The translations under genes and the position numbers were made by a program. Of a stretch of DNA of 10,033 nt, positions 1 to 6,336 are shown in pieces. The notes below the pieces were generated by a model that was given only the letters and a program-made list of their open reading frames with translations, searched no databases and was not told the origin of the DNA. The DNA comes from Verrucomicrobiota bacterium (GTDB lineage: Bacteria > Verrucomicrobiota > Verrucomicrobiia > Chthoniobacterales > UBA10450). Position 1 is the first letter of the stretch, and each line of letters opens with the position of its first letter. The stretch is taken from the NCBI GenBank assembly GCA_003219095.1, contig QHPM01000123.1:1-10033 (forward strand), in the 5' to 3' direction.

Positions 1-1
1 C

Positions 2-225
2 GCATATCAGAAGGCGTACGCACTTGCGCTGGAAACTTTCGAGGCGAGTAGGAGATTTCCAGCGGAAGAGATGAATCCCTTACGGATCAAATTCCGCTTT
101 CCTCAAGGTGTGTATCTCGTCACAGGATCTTAACCGAAAAATGCCGTGAGGTTGGAGCGACGCTAGGGACCCTGATAAACGCGGCGACCTCTTTCATTTT
201 GAAATCGTCTGACCCAGTCGTCTAA
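2..225 (+). pseudogene. Decayed four-helix-bundle protein (23S rRNA intervening-sequence type), left copy
   Basis: The frame opening at position 2 reads AYALALETFEASRRFPAEE, the helix 1 signature of the four-helix-bundle/23S IVP family, then leaves the family pattern and stops at 131-133. The frame starting at 76 picks the family up again with SLTDQI and SSR, which fits one lost base in 71-75. That frame continues to TAA at 223-225 and contains EVGATLGTLI (about 148-177), which resembles the family's last helix (EVGxMLGxMI). The middle helices, roughly 50 residues, are missing, so the gene has both a frameshift and an internal deletion. It also starts before the window edge. No product is expected. 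Family members are small, of unclear function, and often occur outside rRNA operons. A second, better preserved copy lies at 7722-8107. The helix 1 match is clear; the C-terminal match is weaker. Confidence 0.66.
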
Positions 226-236
226 TCTCTGACTTT
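206..236 (+). repeat. Worn TCTGAC-type tandem repeat
   Basis: TCTGACCC occurs at 208-215 and CTCTGACT at 227-234, with a degenerate TCTAATC between them. The same TCTGACCC string ends the repeat at 8193-8200, after the second four-helix-bundle gene. Both copies are therefore followed by related repeat sequence. The repeat supplies the in-frame TGA (230-232) that limits how far upstream the next gene can start. Confidence 0.45.
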
Positions 237-244
237 TGAAAGCT

Positions 245-1387
245 ATGCTCCATATAGCGGTAATCGGCTGCGGCAAGGTTGCCGACCAACATGTGCAAGC
301 CATCCATCGGATTGCTGATTGTGAAATTGTCGCTCTTTGTGATCGGGAATTGGTCATGGCGAAGCAATTGGGAGAACGCTTTGGTGTGTCTGCCTGCTTT
401 GCCGATTTGAGAGAAATGCTAGACGCTGCCTCTCCAGATGTTATTCATATAACAACTCCGCCACAGAGCCATTTTGCGCTTGCCAAACAGTGTCTTGAGT
501 CTGGCGCACATGTTTATCTGGAGAAGCCCTTCACCATCACTGCCGGCGAGGCCGAAGCGCTGATCCAACTCGCTGAACATCGCGGCTTGAAAGTAACAGT
601 CGGCCATAATTATCAATTCACGCTCGAAATGCTTGAAATGCGCCGGCTCATATCGGAGGGCTATCTTGGCGGCAGGCCGATTCATCTGGAAAGCTACTGG
701 TCCTACGATTTGGGAGGATCAATGTATGCCGGGGCCTTCCTCGGCAGCCGCGCTCATTGGTTACATGAGTTACCGGGACAATTATTCCACAACATTATCA
801 GCCACGGAATTGCCAAACTGGCTGAATTCCTTGATGACGATGTTCGGCTGATTGTCGCCACGGCACATCGAAGTTCGCAGGTCAGCGACCGTGGCGGATC
901 CGATTTGATGGACGAATTGAGAGTGTTCCTCCGGGACAAATACGGGACCACAGCACTGTTTTGCTTTTCTACTCAGTTCAAACCGGCCTTGAACCGGCTC
1001 CGAATTTACGGCCCGCATAACTCGCTAATGGTGGACATTCTGACCGGTACTCTGATCAAGAGCGCAGGGGCGTCGTATAAGAGCTATCTGACCTATTTTA
1101 TTCCACCGTGGAAGAACGCACGAGAATACGTTAGGAATCTGAGGCTGAACATCACCAATTTCATCCGTCAGCGGCTTTATCAAGACTTCGGAATGAAGGA
1201 GCTAATCGAACGCTTTTACAATTGCATTCGGCTGAACACGGCGCTTCCAATTCCATACCGTGAAATTCTTTTAACAGCCCGAATCATGGATGAAATCTTC
1301 GCTCAAATTTATCCGACCCGGGGGCGAGCGAGCGCAAGCAAACAGATGAAGAAACAAATCGCGGATTACGCGGATGTCGCTGATTAG
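245..1387 (+). CDS. Gfo/Idh/MocA family sugar oxidoreductase
   Basis: This is a predicted NAD(P)-dependent dehydrogenase of 380 residues, a usual length for the family, acting on a sugar or nucleotide sugar in the cytoplasm. The N-terminal Rossmann fold starts almost at the first residue with IAVIGCGKVADQH (glycine-rich loop, residues 5-17). EKPF (93-96) carries the lysine that is typical of the family active site, and GHNYQF follows at 120-125. Candidate catalytic histidines lie in HELPGQLFHNIISHG (174-188). The rest is the alpha/beta substrate-binding domain. I prefer ATG 245 because it puts the Rossmann strand where relatives have it; an in-frame TTG at 236 is the only alternative, since TGA lies at 230-232. 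The last residues (QIADYADVAD) are encoded by a GCGGATTAC-type repeat and may be a recent extension. The substrate cannot be told from sequence. The polysaccharide context suggests nucleotide-sugar biosynthesis. Confidence 0.88.
   Translation: MLHIAVIGCGKVADQHVQAIHRIADCEIVALCDRELVMAKQLGERFGVSACFADLREMLDAASPDVIHITTPPQSHFALAKQCLESGAHVYLEKPFTITAGEAEALIQLAEHRGLKVTVGHNYQFTLEMLEMRRLISEGYLGGRPIHLESYWSYDLGGSMYAGAFLGSRAHWLHELPGQLFHNIISHGIAKLAEFLDDDVRLIVATAHRSSQVSDRGGSDLMDELRVFLRDKYGTTALFCFSTQFKPALNRLRIYGPHNSLMVDILTGTLIKSAGASYKSYLTYFIPPWKNAREYVRNLRLNITNFIRQRLYQDFGMKELIERFYNCIRLNTALPIPYREILLTARIMDEIFAQIYPTRGRASASKQMKKQIADYADVAD
1357..1386 (+). repeat. GCGGATTAC-type interspersed repeat, forward copy
   Basis: CGCGGATTACGCGGAT followed by GTCGCTGATTA forms two to three degenerate units of about 9-10 bases. 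It encodes the C-terminal tail of the dehydrogenase and its stop codon. A related copy in the opposite orientation lies at 3866-3891. Confidence 0.45.
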
Positions 1388-1417
1388 ACTCCCACTTCTA
1401 TCTACTGCTCTTCTCCA

Positions 1418-1442
1418 TTGTAACTCTTGTAACCTTGTAACG
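1418..1442 (+). repeat. Triple TTGTAAC short tandem repeat
   Basis: TTGTAAC occurs at 1418, 1427 and 1435, giving units of 9, 8 and 8 bases. It lies in the non-coding gap between the dehydrogenase stop and the glycosyltransferase remnant. I see no promoter or terminator hairpin here. Its role is unknown. Confidence 0.6.
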
Positions 1443-1469
1443 CTTTACGAAGCGAAAGCCTTTGGCTGT

Positions 1470-1735
1470 AGCACGAAATATGTCCTCATCACGCCAGCGC
1501 ACAAGAAGGCGGCTTTCATCAGGAAAACACTCGACTCTATAGTCGCGCAACCCTTTTGCCTGAGCGCCGGGTTATTGTGGATGACGTTCAACGAATCGCA
1601 CAGCCGGGATTGTCGACAGTTATAATAAACAGTATCGCTGGATCGAACTCATCCGGCGGCGGCGGCGCTCAAACCGCGGCTTTGCCAGGAAAATATATGC
1701 CTTTAACCTCGGTTTCGACCATCTCTTGTATGAAA
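1470..1735 (+). pseudogene. N-terminal remnant of a family 2 glycosyltransferase
   Basis: Three successive frames together read as the start of a GT2 (GT-A fold) glycosyltransferase. Positions 1476-1550 give KYVLITPAHKKAAFI then RKTLDSIVAQ. The frame at 1556 gives LPERRVIVDD, the end of the nucleotide-binding strand. The frame at 1588 gives STNRTAGIVDSYNKQYRWIE and then RGFARKIYAFNLGFDHLLYE. Adding one base near 1551 and one near 1586 restores a single frame, and the second restores the family motif DDGST. The match stops near 1735, so the DxD acceptor half and everything after it is absent. No start codon with a good ribosome site is visible. The sequence runs into the acyl carrier protein gene, whose reading frame overlaps its end. 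A short CGG run (1654-1665) lies inside it. Confidence 0.8.
1687..1699 (+). promoter_or_regulatory. Ribosome binding site upstream of the acyl carrier protein ORF
   Basis: AGGA (1687-1690) lies six bases before ATG 1697. This is the best ribosome site near the acyl carrier protein gene, and it falls inside sequence inherited from the glycosyltransferase remnant. The internal ATG at 1730 has no comparable site. Confidence 0.4.
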
Positions 1736-2041
1736 GCCAAAAAAGAGGAGTTATTAGACATCATTTATCAAAGTCTCGACGAGGTAAATGAGCAATTGCC
1801 AAACGAGGCCCGGATTCAGAAATCGCCGGACGCAGCCTTGGTTGGAGGGGACGGAGGCTTGGACTCGCTGGGGGTTGTAAATTTCGTTGCATTAGTCGAA
1901 GAGAAGTGCGCACGCAAATATGGGATCGCCCTCTCGCTGACGGACACACCTTCGGAAGACGATGATGCGCTTGAAGATGTGGGGAAGTTCGCCGATTTTT
2001 TGTTCCGGCGTCTGAACGAGATTTCCCCTGTAGAATTGTAG
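1697..2041 (+). CDS. Acyl carrier protein (phosphopantetheine-binding)
   Basis: This is a small acidic carrier protein. GLDSLGVVNFVALVEE contains the DSL signature whose serine takes the 4'-phosphopantetheine arm (residue 46 counted from ATG 1730, residue 57 from ATG 1697). Predicted helices around it and a length of 103-114 residues fit a free-standing carrier. From ATG 1730 the protein begins MKAKKEELLDIIYQSLDE, a natural carrier helix 1. From ATG 1697, which has the better ribosome site, it gains eleven residues that overlap the glycosyltransferase remnant in another frame. The frame is open still further upstream, to about 1556, but that part is remnant sequence. The FkbH-like gene follows 54 bases later, and pairing with FkbH is a known arrangement in which a glyceryl unit is loaded on the carrier. 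A fatty-acid synthesis role is less likely in this context. Confidence 0.8.
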   Translation: MPLTSVSTISCMKAKKEELLDIIYQSLDEVNEQLPNEARIQKSPDAALVGGDGGLDSLGVVNFVALVEEKCARKYGIALSLTDTPSEDDDALEDVGKFADFLFRRLNEISPVEL

Positions 2042-2095
2042 CCGAATGTTCGGAAGAGAGGTTCAGGTGCAGCTCTCGAGTAAATTGCCAATAAA

Positions 2096-3838
2096 ATGAA
2101 AGGCCTTCTTATATCCGATTTCAATATTGAAAATCTCTCTTCTTACCTGAAGAAGGAGCCGAATGCGCCAGCGATCGAGTCAGTTAGCGTGTGCTATGGA
2201 CAAGTGTCTCAGACGTTGCTTGACGACGCTGCGCCTATTTGGAGCGAACGGCCGGATTTTGTGGTCGCGTGGACCCGGCCCGAAGGCGTCCTCGAAGCAT
2301 TTCGGAGGATGCTTGACTGTTGCTCTGTAAGCGAGAACGATCTAAACGAGCAGGTAGATGCATTTATTGCCGCTCTGCATCGCGCAAGTCGGCGCACGGC
2401 GGCTATTTTCGTTCCAACCTGGGTTATTTCTGCATTTCACCAGACGCACGGGCTTTTGGACCTTTCTTCCAGTATGGGAGTCGCCAGAGCTTTGATGCGG
2501 ATAAACATGAGATTGATCGAAAGCCTCGAGAATATACCAACCGCGCATGCACTTTGGGCGGAGAAATGGGTCCAGCTCGGAGGTCCAACAGCGTTTAACG
2601 AAAGGCTCTGGTACTTGGGCAAAATACCATTTTCCAATGAAGTGTTCAAGGCGGCCGCTCGGGACCTCAAAGCTGCTCTTCGAGGTCTTAACGGGCAGGC
2701 TAAGAAGGTGGTGATTCTGGACCTTGATGAAACGCTGTGGGGCGGCATTGTCGGCGAAACAGGTTGGCAAGGCCTCATTTTAGGAGGACACGATCCTGCT
2801 GGAGAAGCATTGGTCGATTTTCAGCGGGAGTTGAAGGCGCTCACCAGACGAGGAATTCTGCTTGCCATCGTCAGTAAAAACGAAGAGGCAGTCGCAATGG
2901 AAGCAATTGCGAAGCACCCGGAAATGGTCCTCAAATTGGATGACTTCGCCGGGTGGCGAATTAATTGGAAAGACAAGGTCGAAAACATGATTGATTTGGT
3001 GGCCGAACTGAATCTTGGTCTCGATTCTGTCGTCTTCATTGACGATAACCCTGTGGAAAGAGCGCGTGTGCGAGAAGCGCTGCCTCAGCTTTGCGTACCC
3101 GACTGGCCATCAGACAAACGACTTTATCCTGAAGCCCTACTTTCGCTGGATTATTTCGACCGGCCCTCCCTAACGGAGGAAGATCGGCGACGTGTCCGGA
3201 TGGTGGCGGTAGATCGGGTGCGAAAGCAATCGAAAATGAGTGTGAGCGATTTAGACGGATGGCTCGCAACCCTCAAGACCACAGTCACAGTTGAGGAACT
3301 TAACCAGGGCAACCTTCTTAGGGCGGCGCAGTTGCTGAACAAGACAAACCAGATGAACCTTTCCACCCGCAGGATGTGCGAGGCAGATTTTCAGGATTGG
3401 GCGAGGCAAAGGGGCCACCGGGTTTGGACGTTTCGTGTTTCAGATAAGTTTGGCGATTCCGGGTTGACCGGACTTCTCAGTATTGAGGTTGATGGCTCGC
3501 AGGCCAGGATTACCGATTTTGTCCTTAGTTGCAGGGTAATGGGGCGCAAAATTGAGGAGGCAATGCTACATATGGCCATCCGTTGGGCACGTTCGGTCGG
3601 GGTTCGGGACGTCTTTGCGAAGTACAATCAGACGGCCAAAAATAAGCCTTGTTATGAGTTCTTGCAAAAATCCGGATTGACCCGCCGAAGCGAGGACGTG
3701 TTTGTTTGGGATGTTGCGCAAGCTTACCCTTTGCACGCCGCTATATGTCTTGTCTGTGAAGGGAGCGGTGTTTTCGAGAAAACGTCGGCTGAGATAAATC
3801 GGCCTGAATTAATCCCGACCGTTGACCGTTTGCTGTAA
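2096..3838 (+). CDS. FkbH-like HAD-IIIC family protein with C-terminal GNAT-like domain
   Basis: This 580-residue cytoplasmic protein has the three-part FkbH build. An N-terminal SGNH-like region (about 1-195) comes first. The HAD core follows: DLDETLWGG (residues 209-217, nucleophile D209 and general acid D211), the motif II serine in IVSKNEE (S260), the motif III lysine in WKDKVENM (K294) and motif IV in FIDDNPVER (D316/D317). The C-terminal acyltransferase-like domain has LLNKTNQMNLSTRR (413-426) and DKFGDSGLTG (450-459). In characterised relatives the protein takes 1,3-bisphosphoglycerate, removes phosphate and places a glyceryl group on an acyl carrier protein. A carrier gene lies just upstream and an acyltransferase gene just downstream, which supports making an acyl donor for sugar decoration rather than polyketide extension. 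All HAD motifs are intact. ATG 2096 has no strong ribosome site. Confidence 0.9.
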   Translation: MKGLLISDFNIENLSSYLKKEPNAPAIESVSVCYGQVSQTLLDDAAPIWSERPDFVVAWTRPEGVLEAFRRMLDCCSVSENDLNEQVDAFIAALHRASRRTAAIFVPTWVISAFHQTHGLLDLSSSMGVARALMRINMRLIESLENIPTAHALWAEKWVQLGGPTAFNERLWYLGKIPFSNEVFKAAARDLKAALRGLNGQAKKVVILDLDETLWGGIVGETGWQGLILGGHDPAGEALVDFQRELKALTRRGILLAIVSKNEEAVAMEAIAKHPEMVLKLDDFAGWRINWKDKVENMIDLVAELNLGLDSVVFIDDNPVERARVREALPQLCVPDWPSDKRLYPEALLSLDYFDRPSLTEEDRRRVRMVAVDRVRKQSKMSVSDLDGWLATLKTTVTVEELNQGNLLRAAQLLNKTNQMNLSTRRMCEADFQDWARQRGHRVWTFRVSDKFGDSGLTGLLSIEVDGSQARITDFVLSCRVMGRKIEEAMLHMAIRWARSVGVRDVFAKYNQTAKNKPCYEFLQKSGLTRRSEDVFVWDVAQAYPLHAAICLVCEGSGVFEKTSAEINRPELIPTVDRLL

Positions 3839-3865
3839 TAGAATTCTCTCTTTAAATGCATCAGC

Positions 3866-3891
3866 AATTCCGCGAGTAATCTGCGTTAATT
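3866..3891 (-). repeat. GCGGATTAC-type interspersed repeat, reverse copy
   Basis: Read on the minus strand this is AACGCAGATTACTCGCGGA, matching CGCGGATTACGCGGA at 1360-1374 apart from one substitution and a two-base insertion. It fills most of the gap between the FkbH-like gene and the acyltransferase, and overlaps the acyltransferase's TTG start. Confidence 0.42.
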
Positions 3892-4441
3892 GAAGAGGCT
3901 AATAATTTCCAAGATCAGGCAAGCTAAACGCCGTGTTCTGCAACTTATTGCGTTTCACGCGCCGGGCGCGAAAACGCTAAGAGTACGACTTCACCGGTGG
4001 CGTGGTGTAAAGGTCGGTCAAAATACCTGGATAGGGTATCAAGTGCTGTTGGATACATCGCATCCGGAGCTGATTTCTATAGGGAACAACGTAATAATTA
4101 GCATCCGAGCAATGTTGATTGCTCATTTTCGTGGGCCGGAAGGAATCACGATCGAGGATGATGTGTTCATAGGCCCTGGTGCGATCATTCTTCCGAACGT
4201 AACAATCGGCCGTGGGGCGGTAGTCACTGCGGGGAGCGTTGTTTCGTCGTCCGTCGGGCCAATGACTGTAGTACAGGGAAATCCCGCCCGGCCAATAGCC
4301 ACCTGCGGAGTAACGTTGGGTGAAAAGACAAGCATGGTGCACTTCTTGCGCTCACTACGGCCATCAAAGCCCGGTCCATCGCCGAACCCGGCTCATTCGA
4401 AAAGTTCGCAGGTGGATAATGCGGCCTCGCTCGCATCATAG
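3890..4441 (+). CDS. Left-handed beta-helix (hexapeptide repeat) acyltransferase
   Basis: This 183-residue protein belongs to the LbH acyltransferase group (WbbJ/maltose acetyltransferase-like), usually a trimer that moves an acetyl or similar group to a sugar hydroxyl or amine. Hexapeptide-type turns run from about residue 41 to 126: VKVGQNTWIG, ISIGNNVII, ITIEDDVFIGPGAIILPNV, then TIGRGAVVTAGSVV. The family's closing signature VVQGNPARPI is at 127-136. H79 in LIAHFRG is the likely catalytic base. The N-terminal 40 residues are basic and helical. The tail after 155 is Ser/Pro-rich and looks non-conserved. TTG 3890 is the earliest possible start because TAA is immediately before it, and no early ATG exists. 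It sits 51 bases after the FkbH-like gene and could use acetyl-CoA or the carrier-bound acyl group. The donor cannot be read from sequence. Confidence 0.85.
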   Translation: MKRLIISKIRQAKRRVLQLIAFHAPGAKTLRVRLHRWRGVKVGQNTWIGYQVLLDTSHPELISIGNNVIISIRAMLIAHFRGPEGITIEDDVFIGPGAIILPNVTIGRGAVVTAGSVVSSSVGPMTVVQGNPARPIATCGVTLGEKTSMVHFLRSLRPSKPGPSPNPAHSKSSQVDNAASLAS

Positions 4442-4445
4442 TTTA

Positions 4446-4520
4446 ATGGAGGCGCTGGCCCGTACGGCAATTAGCGAGCTCTGTGGACTCACCGGCGCCA
4501 CGAAAAGTATTCAGTTATGA
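4446..4520 (+). CDS. Possible 24-residue leader ORF before the deacetylase
   Basis: ATG at 4446 opens a 24-codon frame (MEALARTAISELCGLTGATK and four more residues) whose TGA at 4518-4520 overlaps the deacetylase ATG at 4517 in an ATGA junction. The deacetylase itself has no evident Shine-Dalgarno site, so translational coupling would explain its initiation. The leader also lacks a convincing ribosome site and I recognise no family. It may equally be a chance frame in the 75-base gap, or a scrap of a lost gene. Confidence 0.22.
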   Translation: MEALARTAISELCGLTGATKSIQL

Positions 4521-6319
4521 GGAAGCAGCAAGCGACACTCTTAGGCGATTCTGCTCTATCAATAGAGGGCAAGAAAATCGCCAGGATGCTGAACTTCTTT
4601 GGGGTGTCCTGGTCCGCTTCGACTGTCACGGAGTTGTTGGATCTCAACAGCGCGGGCAATGATCGGTTTGTGAGCGTCAGGCTCATCTGCTCGTCATCTA
4701 CGTTCTTGCGATTGATCGAAGACTTAGAGCGCAATCAAGCAAGCGTGCAGTTCTGGAAAAGGCAAATTCATTCGGTATTTGTATACGCAGGGAACGATTC
4801 TGAGGCTCTGCAAAAACTCGTACAGCGCCTTAGCGGAAACGACAGGGCCGGTCTCCAGAAGATTAACAACGGTAACGTTGGAGATGTCGCTGTTTCGAAT
4901 CATTTGGACGAGTTTTGCGGAGTGATGGCGGGCGTGCGAACGACCGCGTCTAAGTGCGTTGGCGATGCAGAGTTCACTTTGAATGCCCCTGAAGGGAATG
5001 CGATCAGCATCATGTCGGTTAATGATGGCGCGATCTTCTCAAGATTTGAATACAACAGAGTGGCTGTCCTTCTTTCAACCTCGAAAGAGATCATCGATAT
5101 TGACGCCGAACTGACGTCGCAAAATTTTGATATTCGAGAGCACTTCCTCAGGGCTGTGCCTCTGGTCCTCTATATTAAATGGGCGTTTGCCGAAACCTGT
5201 TGGAGTGCGCCGCAAACCAATGCCTGTTTGGTAATTGATGATCCTGTATTGAAGCACAGGCACGGCTTTGTCGACTTTCAAGAGCTCCTCTCCTTGATGA
5301 AGCAACACAGATTCTCAACCAATATCGCCTTCATCCCATGGAACTGGCGGAGAAGCGCTCCAGAAATCGTTCAGTTATTCAGACAAAATCCCGAAAAATA
5401 TTCGCTGTCAGTTCATGGCTGCGATCACACCCGCGCCGAGTTTGGCACCTCTGATCGCCAACGCCTTTACTGGAAGGCCTGCCAAGCGCTCGAGCGGATG
5501 AATGCTCATCAATCTGTGACAGGAATTCGTCATGATCGGGTGATGGTGTTTCCTCAAGGTATTTTTTCGGAGGCCGCCATGAATGTGCTTAAGCGCACCG
5601 ATCTTATTGCTGCGGTGAATAATGACGTGATTTCAGCAGGTCCATCCCGGCGTGCGGTCAGCCTTGGCGAGCTGTGGGATATTGCGATTATGGGCTACGG
5701 CTTTCCCCTTTTAACCCGAAGATACCCCTGGGAAGGCATCGAAAATTTTGCCTTCGACGCGTTGTTGGGTAAACCCGCGATTATCATTATCCATCACGAC
5801 TATTGCAGCGATGGTTGCGCGCGCCTGATGCAATTCATCGACCGGCTTAATTCACTGAAATATCCGCCGACGTGGCGAAGCCTTGGAGAAGTTGTGAGAC
5901 GCAGTTACCGTCAAAGGGAGCGGTCGGCGAGCCAGGTTGAAATTGAGATGTACGCCGCGGAGTTGCGACTCGACAATCGCTCCGGGCAACCAAGAAGTTT
6001 CTCGATTAGAAGGCGTGAGGACGAACCTGCCGTTATTCGCGAAATTTCTGACGGATCGAAACCGCTGGAGTGGAATTTTGCGAATGGCTACATCAGTTTC
6101 GAAGTCGGGTTAAGCGCGGGCGAGAGCAAGGTTGTCCAAGTAAGATACCATTTTCTCGGGCGAGATGGACGTGACGGAGACGCTTTAGGGTACAAGTTCC
6201 GGGCGATGTTGCGGCGTTATCTTTGCGAAATTCGCGATAATTATGTTACAACGGCCAAGCTGCGGGTCGCTAATCGATTAGGCCACAGAGATCAGCAATC
6301 GGAAGCCCTAACTCGGTAG
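4517..6319 (+). CDS. NodB-like polysaccharide deacetylase family protein
   Basis: This 600-residue protein has three parts. Residues 1-225 form an alpha/beta region I do not recognise. Residues about 235-460 are a NodB/glycosidase-deacetylase barrel: ACLVIDDPV (236-244) gives the paired aspartates (D241 base, D242 metal), and SVHGCDH (298-304) gives the two metal histidines (H300, H304). VFPQG (344-348) and IIIIHHDYCSDG (422-433) are later barrel motifs. Residues about 470-545 look like a beta-sandwich (LRLDNRSGQ ... LSAGESKVVQVRYHF). The metal site is complete, so a zinc-dependent deacetylase acting on N-acetyl sugars is plausible. I see no signal peptide or membrane helix, so the protein may work inside the cell on a lipid- or nucleotide-linked precursor. 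The toroid gene begins 17 bases after its stop, which suggests one transcript. Fold assignment is firm; the substrate is not known. Confidence 0.82.
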   Translation: MRKQQATLLGDSALSIEGKKIARMLNFFGVSWSASTVTELLDLNSAGNDRFVSVRLICSSSTFLRLIEDLERNQASVQFWKRQIHSVFVYAGNDSEALQKLVQRLSGNDRAGLQKINNGNVGDVAVSNHLDEFCGVMAGVRTTASKCVGDAEFTLNAPEGNAISIMSVNDGAIFSRFEYNRVAVLLSTSKEIIDIDAELTSQNFDIREHFLRAVPLVLYIKWAFAETCWSAPQTNACLVIDDPVLKHRHGFVDFQELLSLMKQHRFSTNIAFIPWNWRRSAPEIVQLFRQNPEKYSLSVHGCDHTRAEFGTSDRQRLYWKACQALERMNAHQSVTGIRHDRVMVFPQGIFSEAAMNVLKRTDLIAAVNNDVISAGPSRRAVSLGELWDIAIMGYGFPLLTRRYPWEGIENFAFDALLGKPAIIIIHHDYCSDGCARLMQFIDRLNSLKYPPTWRSLGEVVRRSYRQRERSASQVEIEMYAAELRLDNRSGQPRSFSIRRREDEPAVIREISDGSKPLEWNFANGYISFEVGLSAGESKVVQVRYHFLGRDGRDGDALGYKFRAMLRRYLCEIRDNYVTTAKLRVANRLGHRDQQSEALTR

Positions 6320-6336
6320 CTCTTAGTTTTCATGTC

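Noticed and set aside
170..180. AGGGACCCT-type palindrome considered as an operator or terminator
   Set aside because: It is nine bases with no loop or T-run, and lies within the decayed four-helix-bundle sequence.
1374..1625. 83-residue + strand frame overlapping the end of the dehydrogenase
   Set aside because: Only its middle resembles a protein family (GT2), and that homology continues in other frames. It is part of the pseudogene, not a gene of its own.
1556..1696. Upstream extension of the acyl carrier protein frame to TTG 1556
   Set aside because: This part is glycosyltransferase remnant sequence, partly in a non-native frame, and carrier proteins do not have such an extension.
2342..2770. 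142-residue minus-strand frame opposite the FkbH-like gene
   Set aside because: It overlaps the FkbH N-terminal region and HAD motif on the coding strand; no independent support.
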